64,000 nucleotides of DNA, from NCBI RefSeq assembly GCF_900106095.1, contig NZ_FNUD01000002.1, positions 4,113,501-4,177,500 on the forward strand, written 5' to 3'. The DNA comes from Pseudomonas deceptionensis. Lineage in GTDB: Bacteria; Pseudomonadota; Gammaproteobacteria; Pseudomonadales; Pseudomonadaceae. The notes beneath the pieces are model-generated. The model saw only the letters and a list, made by a program, of their open reading frames with translations. It was not told the DNA's origin and did no database searches. Shown in pieces: positions 8,608 through 17,404 of this stretch. The translations under genes were made by a program, and so were the position numbers. Positions within the stretch are counted from its first letter, which is position 1. Every line of letters starts with the position of its first letter.

Positions 8608-10146
8608 ATGAATACGACTCGCCGATTATGCCTCGTCTTGGGCGACCAATTATCCTTCGACCTCGCCTCTCTGCAGGTGCTTGATAAAGAGAGCGATACG
8701 GTGCTCTTGGTCGAGGTGATGGAAGAAGCCAGCCACGTCCCCCATCATCCGCAAAAAATCACCCTTATTTTCAGCGCGATGCGTCACTTCGCCGAAGCTC
8801 TGCAGCAGAGGGGAATCAGGGTGCAGTACGTGACGCTCGATGATCCGGAAAATACTGGATCAGTGCCGAGTGAGTTGCACCGCTGGCAGGCACACCTACA
8901 GCCGGATGAACTCCACATGACGGAGTGCGGTGACTGGCGTCTGGAGCATTCACTCAGGGACTGTGGCCTGGCTATCCAGTGGCATTCCGATAGTCGCTTT
9001 CTTTGCACACGAGCCGACTTCTCTAACTGGGCGCAAGGTAAGAAACAGCTCCGCATGGAGTTTTTTTATCGAGAGATGCGCCGCAGGAGCGGGTTGTTAC
9101 TCAATGGTGACGGCAGCCCGGTCGGAGGCGCCTGGAACTTTGATGCAGAAAACCGCAAAACCTTGCCCAAGGGCGTACGGCCTCCTTCGCCAGCCCGTTT
9201 TTCGCCAGATGCAATCACCCAGGATGTGCTTGCGTTAGTAGCAAAAAACTTCTCCGGTCACTATGGCGCCCTCGACACGTTCGACTATCCGGTAACCCAC
9301 GCCGAAGCTCAGGCACTATGGGATTACTTCCTCGACTGGGGCTTGGCAGCCTTCGGCGACTACCAGGACGCCATGGCTAGCGATGAGCCCTTTCTGTTCC
9401 ATGCCCGTATAAGCGCGGCGCTCAATATTGGCTTACTGGATCTTCGCCAGCTTTGCAGCGATGTGGAGTCTGCGTATTGGTCCGGCAGCATTGCACTCAA
9501 CGCCGCCGAAGGCTTTATTCGACAACTGATCGGCTGGCGTGAGTATGTCCGAGGCGTCTACTGGCTGAAGATGCCTGATTATGCTCAGGGCAATGCCTTC
9601 GGTAATACGAGGTCGCTTCCAGAGTTCTACTGGACAGGTGAAACGCAGATGAATTGCATGCGCCAGGCCATAAGCCAGAGCCTCAAGCACGCCTACGCTC
9701 ACCACATCCAACGGCTGATGGTGACCGGCAATTTCGCACTGCTCGCCGGTATCGCACCGAGTGAAATATGTGAGTGGTATCTGGCTATCTACATGGACGC
9801 CTTCGACTGGGTGGAACTACCCAATACACTGGGCATGGTCATGCACGCCGATGGCGGCTACCTAGGCTCTAAACCCTATTGCGCGAGCGGCCAATACATT
9901 AAGCGCATGTCCGACTATTGTCGCGGCTGCGCCTACAAAGTGAGCGAAAGCACCACAGACGACGCCTGCCCTTTCAACTCGCTTTATTGGCACTTCTTGA
10001 TGCGTCACGGCGACCGCCTGCGCGGCAATCAGCGCATGAGCATGATTTATAAAAACCTCGACCGTATGACCGAATCCAAACAACAGGCGCTTTGGCAGCG
10101 CGGCCAATCGTTGCTCAACCAATTAGACAACGGTGAGTCGTTGTGA
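8608..10146 (+). CDS. Cryptochrome/photolyase-related protein, FeS-BCP type ((6-4) photolyase PhrB-like)
   Basis: The 512-residue protein starts [19 protein letters not shown], the N-terminus of the bacterial FeS-BCP family, which binds FAD and a [4Fe-4S] cluster and repairs UV (6-4) lesions using light. The C-terminal region has the cluster cysteines in the expected setting (YCRGC ... [11 protein letters not shown]), with a fourth expected near 'PYCASGQY' or upstream. I chose the ATG at 8608 because GGAG precedes it and it begins the conserved domain. It overlaps the DUF2256 gene by four bases and lies behind a light-box. Confidence 0.9.
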   Translation: MNTTRRLCLVLGDQLSFDLASLQVLDKESDTVLLVEVMEEASHVPHHPQKITLIFSAMRHFAEALQQRGIRVQYVTLDDPENTGSVPSELHRWQAHLQPDELHMTECGDWRLEHSLRDCGLAIQWHSDSRFLCTRADFSNWAQGKKQLRMEFFYREMRRRSGLLLNGDGSPVGGAWNFDAENRKTLPKGVRPPSPARFSPDAITQDVLALVAKNFSGHYGALDTFDYPVTHAEAQALWDYFLDWGLAAFGDYQDAMASDEPFLFHARISAALNIGLLDLRQLCSDVESAYWSGSIALNAAEGFIRQLIGWREYVRGVYWLKMPDYAQGNAFGNTRSLPEFYWTGETQMNCMRQAISQSLKHAYAHHIQRLMVTGNFALLAGIAPSEICEWYLAIYMDAFDWVELPNTLGMVMHADGGYLGSKPYCASGQYIKRMSDYCRGCAYKVSESTTDDACPFNSLYWHFLMRHGDRLRGNQRMSMIYKNLDRMTESKQQALWQRGQSLLNQLDNGESL

Positions 10147-10283
10147 AAAAAAGTGAGCTCCCCGTCAAAACTTGCGCGAGCTGTGGCCTTCTCTTCACAT
10201 GGCGCAAGAAGTGGGCTCGCTGCTGGGAGGAAGTGCGCTACTGCTCCGAACGTTGCCGACGGAGTAAGGCTATTGAACGCTAA
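10143..10283 (+). CDS. DUF2256 small zinc-ribbon-like protein
   Basis: A 46-codon gene starts with GTG inside the photolyase stop (GTGA overlap). The product has the DUF2256 pattern: CASCG, then [14 protein letters not shown], then RYCSERCR. The two Cys pairs suggest a small treble-clef zinc site. DUF2256 proteins are commonly found beside or fused to photolyase/cryptochrome genes; their role is unknown. Coupled translation suggests partnership with the photolyase. Confidence 0.85.
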   Translation: MKKSELPVKTCASCGLLFTWRKKWARCWEEVRYCSERCRRSKAIER

Positions 10284-10412
10284 CTGAATCGCCTCGGATT
10301 CTCTAGACACCTTGCAAGCTCTACGCCTCCCAAACCGCCATCAATCACGCATCAATGGCCAAATCACTGATCATCTGCGCCTTCATTGACCCGCCAACCT
10401 TCCGAAAAGCAT

Positions 10413-10445
10413 GGACGGCTAGCGACCTAAGTCGCATGGCCGTCC
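10413..10445 (-). terminator. Stem-loop downstream of the small secreted protein gene
   Basis: GGACGGC and GCCGTCC form an outer stem enclosing a second stem, GCGAC-ctaa-GTCGC. It lies immediately after the stop codon of the reverse-strand gene at 10453. The following bases on that strand include TTTT after four bases, so it could terminate transcription. Confidence 0.5.
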
Positions 10446-10452
10446 CCCTCGG

Positions 10453-10713
10453 TTACTTGCCTTTTTGTGAGTTCACAACATCCTGCAGCGCTTTGTTAGT
10501 GAGACTAATGCACTTCTGTGTATCACCGGCAGCCTGTGCTTTTTGTGCCTCAACTCTCGCGTTATGGATCTGTCCAAGTAGTGGCTGTCCAAGAGTGCTA
10601 GCGGTGGCCTTATAGTCGGACAACTTCTGCAGATTTATAGTGCACAGATCATCGGCAGCAAAAAGTGGAGTCGCTACCAAACCTACTAAAGCAAACAGAA
10701 CTGATCGTTTCAT
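10453..10713 (-). CDS. Small exported protein of unknown function
   Basis: The protein has 86 residues with a clear signal peptide (MKRSVLFALVGLVATPLFAA, cleavage after AxA). The mature part of about 65 residues is helical and holds two cysteines (DLCTI, QKCIS) that could form a disulfide in the periplasm. I recognise no family. The ATG at 10713 is chosen because it starts the signal peptide; six upstream codons are open. Confidence 0.7.
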   Translation of the reverse strand: MKRSVLFALVGLVATPLFAADDLCTINLQKLSDYKATASTLGQPLLGQIHNARVEAQKAQAAGDTQKCISLTNKALQDVVNSQKGK

Positions 10714-10775
10714 AACGCTCTCGCCTATCAAAGGTGTGGAGATTCACTATAGCCTTGGGTGAGTGCATCTGCCTG

Positions 10776-10910
10776 ATGGCTGATCGCCAGGTACATGCCA
10801 GTCACTGCTCCGACGCTGAGCTGGGGCAGCTGATAGAAGCTGCAAATCAGGTGTCAGCAACTGACTCGCGTGGGCCGGTGCTGACGATTCTGAAGAGAAG
10901 GCAGGCATGA
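10776..10910 (+). pseudogene. Possible remnant of a mobile-element gene beside the tRNA 3' half
   Basis: A 44-codon frame ends with 'SDAELGQLIEAANQVS ... VLTILKRR'. Its composition and its 'SDAEL..LIEAANQ' segment resemble the C-terminal tails of tyrosine recombinases (RYAHLSDxxL...), and it ends about 80 bp from the broken tRNA-Pro, where an integrase gene would be expected. No catalytic residues remain, so this reading is speculative. Confidence 0.15.
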
Positions 10911-10949
10911 AATGTGGAGAAGTCATGCAAAAGTCACGCACATGAAAAA

Positions 10950-10971
10950 GCCCAACGTATTAGGTTGGGCT
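10950..10971 (-). terminator. Rho-independent terminator of the tRNA-Pro locus
   Basis: On the reverse strand AGCCCAAC-ctaatac-GTTGGGCT is followed by TTTTT. It sits 17 bases beyond the CCA end of the tRNA-Pro 3' half, so it is the original terminator of the merR-side tRNA transcript. Confidence 0.8.
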
Positions 10972-10987
10972 AAGTCATTGAAAAATA

Positions 10988-11033
10988 TGGTCGGGACGGA
11001 GTGATTCGAACACTCGACCCCTAGCACCCCATG
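10988..11033 (-). pseudogene. 3' part of an interrupted tRNA-Pro(GGG) gene
   Basis: Read on the reverse strand, this holds the 3' side of the anticodon arm, the variable loop, the T-arm (GAGTG-TTCGAAT-CACTC), the acceptor strand CGTCCCG, the discriminator A and an encoded CCA. The matching 5' part lies at 11905-11949. Joining them at the shared 14-bp CCTAGCACCCCATG (plus-strand) gives a 77-nt tRNA with anticodon GGG and a 7-bp acceptor stem (one G-U). As it stands the gene is split and should not yield a functional tRNA. Confidence 0.85.
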
Positions 11034-11343
11034 TTCGCTCGTAAAATATCGTAAGTTGTTGTAAACAAAAGTGAAATGCTATTATTGGCGATGGCAAAAT
11101 GCACTGCTATTCGTGCATATGCAAACGGTAAACCATGGCCTGCAGCCTAGGTTTTGCGCAGCTTCGGCACCCACACACATCCAGCTTTTGATTGCAGCCA
11201 CTCCAAAACCAGTAGCGCTACACTGATTGCATTTAGCTCAATTGTCATCAACACCACTAAGGCTGCTCGTATGAGATCTTCAACTATTGAAGCTAGCTTT
11301 TCTAGTTTGACCGTCATCTCACTCACATCACCAAAGGCGACAC

Positions 11344-11862
11344 ATGCCTGCGACTATCCGCCTTGCTGTATCGGGAGATGCACAACTCCTGCCCGCCATT
11401 GAGACCTCCGCTGCTCAAGTATTTCGTATGATCGATGAGTTGAGTTGGCTGGCTGAGTCGCCTCCGATATCGATCGAACGTCATAATCATCTCATTGCGC
11501 TATCGACATGTTGGATTGCACTTGATACCGAACATCGGCCACAAGGCTTTCTCAGCGCTGAGCGCCACGGCAGTGATTTACACATCTATGAATTATCAGT
11601 GATGCAATCGATGCAAGGACAAGGCACCGGACGGCGTCTGATTGAGGCAGCGAAGGATTATGCACGCTCAAGCAGACTTAGTTTCGTAACACTTACGACA
11701 TTCACAAACGTGCCATGGAATGCACCATTTTACTCCCGTATGGGGTTCCAGGCGAAAGCCATCACTGACCTAGATCAGAGGCTAGCGGCGATATTGAGTG
11801 AGGAGTACAAGCACGGATTCGCTCCAGAATGTCGGTGTGTCATGGCATGGCCAGTGGCTTAA
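11344..11862 (+). CDS. GNAT family N-acetyltransferase (cargo of the tRNA insert)
   Basis: The 172-residue protein has a GNAT fold, with 'IRLAVSGDAQLLPAIETSAAQVF' at the N-terminus, the acetyl-CoA motif A region 'LSVMQSMQGQGTGRRLIEAA' at about residues 80-105, and 'FYSRMGFQ' near residue 130. It transfers acetyl from acetyl-CoA to an unidentified amine. It is the only clear gene between the two halves of tRNA-Pro. Its codon use looks less GC-rich than the flanking translation genes, fitting horizontal origin. Confidence 0.85.
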   Translation: MPATIRLAVSGDAQLLPAIETSAAQVFRMIDELSWLAESPPISIERHNHLIALSTCWIALDTEHRPQGFLSAERHGSDLHIYELSVMQSMQGQGTGRRLIEAAKDYARSSRLSFVTLTTFTNVPWNAPFYSRMGFQAKAITDLDQRLAAILSEEYKHGFAPECRCVMAWPVA

Positions 11863-11880
11863 ACACAAAAGAGCAATACG

Positions 11881-11910
11881 CCTAGCCGCCTAGCCGCCTA
11901 GCCGCCTAGC
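11881..11910. repeat. 8-bp tandem repeat at the edge of the insert
   Basis: CCTAGCCG is repeated three times perfectly, followed by a partial fourth copy, CCTAGC, that is itself the start of the 14-bp att repeat. The repeats look like slippage or repeated end-rearrangement starting from the att core. They replace the sequence that should continue the tRNA (CCCTCGACC...). Confidence 0.75.
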
Positions 11911-11949
11911 ACCCCATGCTAGTGCGCTACCGGACTGCGCTACGCCCCG
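11905..11949 (-). pseudogene. 5' part of an interrupted tRNA-Pro(GGG) gene
   Basis: On the reverse strand this is the 5' acceptor strand CGGGGCG, the D-arm (GCGC...GCGC) and the anticodon arm CTAGC-ATGGGGT-GCTAG with anticodon GGG, ending at position 45 of the tRNA. Beyond it the sequence diverges into the tandem repeat instead of the variable loop and T-arm. The locus lies directly after ihfA-merR, the normal position of this tRNA in Pseudomonas. Confidence 0.85.
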
Positions 11950-12039
11950 ACTAGGCGTTATATCTACAACACAACCTCTGAAGGTTTCGAGAAATATACT
12001 CTAAGCTTTTGAAATACGAAAGTATTTTAAATGCCTTAC

Positions 12040-12396
12040 TTATTTCTTAAGAACCTGCAGAACATCTTCCAGTTCGGAGATGGTTTGGCGGATCAACTGC
12101 TTGTATTGAGTGGTGTCATCTTTGGCTTCATCACCTGAAAGTCGCAAACGCGCCCCGCCAATGGTGAAACCTTGATCATAGAGCAACGCTCGGATTTGCC
12201 GGATCATCAGCACATCTTGGCGCTGATAATACCGGCGATTTCCGCGACGTTTCACAGGGTTGAGTTGAGGAAACTCTTGCTCCCAGTAGCGCAGGACATG
12301 CGGTTTGACCCCACACAGCTCGCTAACTTCGCCAATGGCGAAGTAGCGTTTGCCTGGGATCGGCGGGAGCTCGTCGTTATGACTTGGTTCCAGCAT
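12040..12396 (-). CDS. MerR family transcriptional regulator downstream of ihfA
   Basis: The 118-residue protein has a single MerR winged helix ('[21 protein letters not shown] ... [16 protein letters not shown]') and a short C-terminal coiled coil with no effector domain. It is the conserved small MerR gene found after ihfA across Pseudomonas; its targets are unknown. Its start overlaps the ihfA end by 20 bp, so it is part of the pheST-ihfA operon. Confidence 0.9.
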   Translation of the reverse strand: MLEPSHNDELPPIPGKRYFAIGEVSELCGVKPHVLRYWEQEFPQLNPVKRRGNRRYYQRQDVLMIRQIRALLYDQGFTIGGARLRLSGDEAKDDTTQYKQLIRQTISELEDVLQVLKK

Positions 12397-12679
12397 AAGC
12401 CTCTACTCGGGCCTTCAACTTCTGCCCTGGACGAAAGGTGACCACACGGCGAGCCGTGATCGGGATTTCTTCTCCCGTTTTCGGATTGCGGCCAGGCCGC
12501 TGTCGCTTGTCACGCAGATCAAAATTGCCAAAACCTGACAATTTTACCTGTTCGTTGTCTTCAAGAGCGTGCCTGATTTCTTCAAAAAACAACTCCACCA
12601 ATTCTTTGGCTTCGCGTTTATTCAGGCCCAGCTCTTCATAAAGACGTTCCGCCATTTCAGCTTTCGTCAGAGCCCCCAT
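12377..12679 (-). CDS. ihfA: Integration host factor subunit alpha
   Basis: The 100-residue protein is a DNABII protein starting [18 protein letters not shown], with the beta-arm tip motif '[20 protein letters not shown]' carrying the DNA-intercalating proline. With IhfB it bends DNA sharply in recombination, sigma-54 transcription and replication. It begins 3 bp after pheT and overlaps the following merR gene, the standard gammaproteobacterial order. Confidence 0.97.
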   Translation of the reverse strand: MGALTKAEMAERLYEELGLNKREAKELVELFFEEIRHALEDNEQVKLSGFGNFDLRDKRQRPGRNPKTGEEIPITARRVVTFRPGQKLKARVEAYAGTKS

Positions 12680-12682
12680 ACG

Positions 12683-15061
12683 TCACTTCCTTAACGTGGC
12701 GTTCAACCTTTTTTCGAGCGAGGTGAGGATATTTTGCGTCGTGGTGTTCACCTCATCGTCATTAAGAGTGCGCGATGGATGCTGCCAGGTCAAGCCAACT
12801 GCAAGGCTTTTTCTATGCGGATCAATACCTTTACCCTGGTAAACGTCAAATAGCCTTAGGTCTGTGAGCCACTCGCCTGCATTTTCACGGATTACATCCA
12901 GAACAGCACTGGCTGCAACGTCACGATCGGCCAGCAGCGCCAGGTCACGACGCACTTCAGGAAAGCGCGATAACTCATGGAATTTAGGCATTTTACCGAG
13001 TGCCACTTCAGCCAGAACCAGCTCAAAGACGAACACTGGACGGTCAAGACCGAGGTTTTTCGACAACTCAGGGTGGATCGCGCCGACAAAACCGACTTCT
13101 CGGCCATCACGTTCGATACGCGCGGTCTGACCCGGGTGAAGCGCTGGATGCTTACCTGGTACGAAGGTGAACGCATCCAGAGCGCCAGCAAAGCCCAGCA
13201 CTGCTTCTACATCTGCCTTGACGTCGAAGAAGTCAACAACATCGCGCCCTTGAGCCCAGCCCTCAGGAAGACGACTGCCACAAACGACACCCGCCAGCAT
13301 CGGCTCTTGTTTAAGACCTTCCAGCTGACCGACAAAACGCAGACCACTTTCAAACAAGCGAACACGATCTTGCTGACGATTGAGGTTGTGTTGCAATGCC
13401 TTGACCAGGCCCGGCCACAAGGACGCACGCATCGCGGCCATGTCATTGGAAATCGGGTTAGCCAGCAGCAAGGGCTCAACGCCCGGACTGAACAGTTCGA
13501 ACTGTTTCGGGTCGATGAAGCTGTAAGTGATTGCTTCCTGATAACCACGAGCAACCAGCAGACGACGCAGTTCAGGCAGGTCACTGCGCGCCTCAGCCTT
13601 GGCTTGTGGCGCAAGTCGGGCCTGCGGGTAACGAACCGGCAAGCGGTTGTAGCCGTACAGACGCGCCAGCTCTTCGATCAGGTCAACTTCCAGACTGATA
13701 TCGAAACGATGGCTAGGCACTTCTACGTGCCACTGCCCTTCCCCGTCAGCGGTAATGGTCAAGCCCAAGGCGCTGAGCAGACGCTCAATTTCTGCCGAGT
13801 CCATTTCCATGCCCAGCATCTGGCTGATACGCGCTGCACGCAAGGTGATCGCCGCGATCGATGGCAGGTACTGTTCGTTAACAGTCTCAATAATCGGGCC
13901 AGCTTCGCCACCGGTGATGTCCAGCAGCAGGCCTGTGGCACGCTCCATGGCTTCACGTGCCAGCTTCCAGTCCACGCCACGCTCATAGCGGTGTGAGGCG
14001 TCAGTGTGCAGGCCGTAAGAGCGGGCCTTGCCAGCGACAGCAATCTGATCAAAGAAGGCGCTTTCAAGGAACACATCACGGGTCGTGGCTGTTACGCCAC
14101 TGTGCTCACCGCCCATCACACCGGCTATCGCCAGCGCGCGAGTATGGTCAGCGATCACCAGCGTATCGCTACGCAGGGTGACTTCCTGGCCATCGAGCAG
14201 CACCAGTTTTTCGCCTTCTTCAGCCATGCGCACACGGATGCCACCATTGATCTGGGCAAGATCAAAAGCGTGCAACGGCTGGCCCAGCTCCAACATCACA
14301 TAGTTGGTGATATCGACAGCGGCATCGATGCTGCGCACGTCTGCACGACGCAGGCGCTCAACCATCCACAGCGGTGTCGGCCGGGACAGATCAACATTGC
14401 GGATGACTCGGCCCAGGTAACGCGGGCAGGCTGCGGGAGCAAGCACTTCGACAGGACGTACGTCCTCATGCACAGCCGGAACAACAGCCACAGCAGGACG
14501 GCTCACGGGGGCAGCGTAAAGCGCACCGACTTCACGGGCCAAACCTGCCAGAGACAGGCAGTCACCACGGTTCGGCGTCAGGTCTACTTCAATGCTGGCA
14601 TCATCGAGGTCCAGATAAGCTCGAATATCTTCACCAACCGGCGCATCGCCCGGCAGCTCCATCAAGCCGTCATTGCCTTCGCCAACCTGCAGCTCTGCTT
14701 GCGAGCAAAGCATGCCGTTGGACTCAACGCCGCGCAGCTTGGCTTTCTTGATTTTGAAGTCGCCCGGCAGTTCAGCACCGATCATGGCAAACGGAATTTT
14801 CAGGCCAGGGCGCACATTTGGCGCACCGCACACTACCTGAAAAGTCTCCGAACCATTACTGACCTGGCAAACGCGAAGCTTGTCAGCGTCGGGATGTTGC
14901 TCGGTGCTCAGCACCTCGCCCACTACCACGCCACTGAATACACCGGCGGCCGGCGTAACGCTATCGACCTCAAGACCGGCCATGGACAGACGAGCAACCA
15001 GCTCGTCACGACCTACCTGCGGGTTTACCCAACCACGCAGCCATTGTTCACTGAATTTCAT
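12683..15061 (-). CDS. pheT: Phenylalanyl-tRNA synthetase beta subunit
   Basis: The 792-residue protein has the normal length. It has the N-terminal start MKFSEQWLRGWVNP, the tRNA-binding OB-fold domain (about 39-150, 'VGEVLSTEQHPDADKLRVCQV'), the B3/4 editing and B5 domains, and the C-terminal ferredoxin-like anticodon-binding domain ending 'LTWQHPSRTLNDDEVN'. It forms the alpha2-beta2 enzyme with PheS and edits mischarged Tyr. It follows pheS by 26 bp. Confidence 0.97.
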   Translation of the reverse strand: MKFSEQWLRGWVNPQVGRDELVARLSMAGLEVDSVTPAAGVFSGVVVGEVLSTEQHPDADKLRVCQVSNGSETFQVVCGAPNVRPGLKIPFAMIGAELPGDFKIKKAKLRGVESNGMLCSQAELQVGEGNDGLMELPGDAPVGEDIRAYLDLDDASIEVDLTPNRGDCLSLAGLAREVGALYAAPVSRPAVAVVPAVHEDVRPVEVLAPAACPRYLGRVIRNVDLSRPTPLWMVERLRRADVRSIDAAVDITNYVMLELGQPLHAFDLAQINGGIRVRMAEEGEKLVLLDGQEVTLRSDTLVIADHTRALAIAGVMGGEHSGVTATTRDVFLESAFFDQIAVAGKARSYGLHTDASHRYERGVDWKLAREAMERATGLLLDITGGEAGPIIETVNEQYLPSIAAITLRAARISQMLGMEMDSAEIERLLSALGLTITADGEGQWHVEVPSHRFDISLEVDLIEELARLYGYNRLPVRYPQARLAPQAKAEARSDLPELRRLLVARGYQEAITYSFIDPKQFELFSPGVEPLLLANPISNDMAAMRASLWPGLVKALQHNLNRQQDRVRLFESGLRFVGQLEGLKQEPMLAGVVCGSRLPEGWAQGRDVVDFFDVKADVEAVLGFAGALDAFTFVPGKHPALHPGQTARIERDGREVGFVGAIHPELSKNLGLDRPVFVFELVLAEVALGKMPKFHELSRFPEVRRDLALLADRDVAASAVLDVIRENAGEWLTDLRLFDVYQGKGIDPHRKSLAVGLTWQHPSRTLNDDEVNTTTQNILTSLEKRLNATLRK

Positions 15062-15087
15062 CCTGCTCTCCTAAGAATTCGTTACGA

Positions 15088-16158
<1,071 letters not shown>

Positions 16159-16213
16159 AAGACGTTTAGCACCCAGGCCTACACAGGTAAGCCCGAGTAA
16201 CTGTCGGGGGTAC

Positions 16214-16570
16214 TTAAGCCAAGGTGGCTTTAGCTTTCTCGACAATTGCAGCAAACGCCGCTTTTTCGTTCACTGCCAGATCAGACAGAACCTTACGGTC
16301 GATCTCGATGGAAGCTTTTTTCAGGCCGGCGATGAAACGGCTGTAGGACAGACCGTTAATACGTGCACCAGCGTTGATACGAGCGATCCACAGAGCGCGG
16401 AACTGACGTTTTTTCTGACGACGGTCACGGTAGGCGTATTGGCCTGCCTTGATTACCGCTTGCTTGGCAACACGGAATACGCGTGAGCGTGCGCCGTAGT
16501 AGCCTTTAGCCAGTTTCAGAATTTTTTTGTGACGTTTACGGGCGACAACGCCACGCTTTACACGAGCCAT
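16214..16570 (-). CDS. rplT: 50S ribosomal protein L20
   Basis: The 118-residue basic protein starts [20 protein letters not shown], diagnostic for bL20. It binds 23S rRNA early in large-subunit assembly and, in enterics, represses translation of the rpmI-rplT message. It lies 28 bp after rpmI in the thrS-infC-rpmI-rplT order. Confidence 0.98.
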   Translation of the reverse strand: MARVKRGVVARKRHKKILKLAKGYYGARSRVFRVAKQAVIKAGQYAYRDRRQKKRQFRALWIARINAGARINGLSYSRFIAGLKKASIEIDRKVLSDLAVNEKAAFAAIVEKAKATLA

Positions 16571-16598
16571 GAGTTACTTCCTCTATTCTTGACCGAAA

Positions 16599-16793
16599 TT
16601 AGCAAAGGCGCAGCATGCGCTTCACTTTTGCCACGTCAGACGGATGCAGCAAGCTGCTACCGCGCAATTGACGCTTACGCTTGGTCGACATTTTGGTCAG
16701 GATGTGGCTCTTGAAAGCGTGCTTGTGCTTGATGCCGTTAGCAGTTTTCAGAAACCGCTTAGCAGCACCACTTTTAGTTTTCATCTTTGGCAT
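16599..16793 (-). CDS. rpmI: 50S ribosomal protein L35
   Basis: The 64-residue basic protein ([20 protein letters not shown] start) is bL35. It lies between infC and rplT, as in other gammaproteobacteria, and is presumably co-translated with L20. Confidence 0.98.
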   Translation of the reverse strand: MPKMKTKSGAAKRFLKTANGIKHKHAFKSHILTKMSTKRKRQLRGSSLLHPSDVAKVKRMLRLC

Positions 16794-16852
16794 GTTCGGT
16801 ACTCCGCATTCAGTTGATAAACATAATCAAAAGGCCTGCCGTGCCCTAGTGA

Positions 16853-17404
16853 TTACTTCTTCTTTTTCGGGGCGATGACCATAATCAGCTGGCGTCCTTC
16901 CATCTTAGGATGCTGTTCGACGGTACCGTATTCAAGCAGGTCACCTTCAACCCGCTTCAACAGTTCCATACCCAGCTCCTGGTGGGCCATCTCACGGCCG
17001 CGGAATCGTAACGATACCTTGGCCCTGTCCCCATCACTCAGGAAACGTACCAGGTTGCGCAGTTTTACCTGGTAATCCCCTTCCTCCGTCCCTGGACGAA
17101 ACTTGATTTCTTTAACCTGAATCTGTTTCTGGTTTTTCTTTGCAGCGGCAACCTGTTTCTTCTTTTCGAAGATAGATTTGCCGTAGTCCATCAGCTTACA
17201 AACTGGGGGTACTGCATCAGCGGAAATTTCCACCAAATCCAGTTTGGCCTCTTCAGCTTTAAGAAGCGCGTCTTCAATTGACACAATCCCAAGCTGCTCG
17301 CCTTCAGCCCCAATTAACCGAACCTCGCGTGCAGAGATATTCTCGTTGATCGGGGCTTTCGGTGCAGCTCGTTTATCTTGTCTCATTTCACGCTTAATAA
17401 TAAT
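16853..17404 (-). CDS. infC: Translation initiation factor IF-3
   Basis: IF-3 binds the 30S subunit, prevents premature 50S joining and checks the initiator codon. The body ([20 protein letters not shown] ... VIAPKKKK) has the N and C domains. As in other bacteria the start is not ATG: GGAG is followed by three consecutive in-frame ATT codons (17404, 17401, 17398), then AAG-CGT-GAA-ATG. I list the most upstream; the third has the best spacing (8 bases) and the ATG at 17386 is also possible. The ATT start lets IF-3 repress its own translation. The start overlaps the thrS stop. Confidence 0.92.
   Translation of the reverse strand: MIIKREMRQDKRAAPKAPINENISAREVRLIGAEGEQLGIVSIEDALLKAEEAKLDLVEISADAVPPVCKLMDYGKSIFEKKKQVAAAKKNQKQIQVKEIKFRPGTEEGDYQVKLRNLVRFLSDGDRAKVSLRFRGREMAHQELGMELLKRVEGDLLEYGTVEQHPKMEGRQLIMVIAPKKKK

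Larger units (their letters stand above)
11020..11918. mobile_element. Insert in tRNA-Pro(GGG), bounded by 14-bp direct repeats
   Basis: CCTAGCACCCCATG occurs at 11020-11033 and again at 11905-11918, both inside the anticodon arm and loop of tRNA-Pro(GGG). Between them, 885 bp separates the tRNA halves. Direct repeats in an anticodon loop are typical attachment-site duplications of tyrosine-recombinase elements. The insert holds a GNAT gene and no integrase. The first 310 bases (11034-11343) are AT-rich and show no convincing gene. It looks like a decayed or minimal genomic island. Confidence 0.7.

Noticed and set aside
10747..10941. 64-codon reverse frame near the tRNA 3' half
   Set aside because: No family resemblance and no ribosome-binding site; the plus-strand remnant is the marginally better reading.
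11020..11918. Group I intron in the tRNA anticodon loop
   Set aside because: Flanking direct repeats, a protein-coding GNAT gene and absence of visible intron core pairing favour a recombinase-type insertion.
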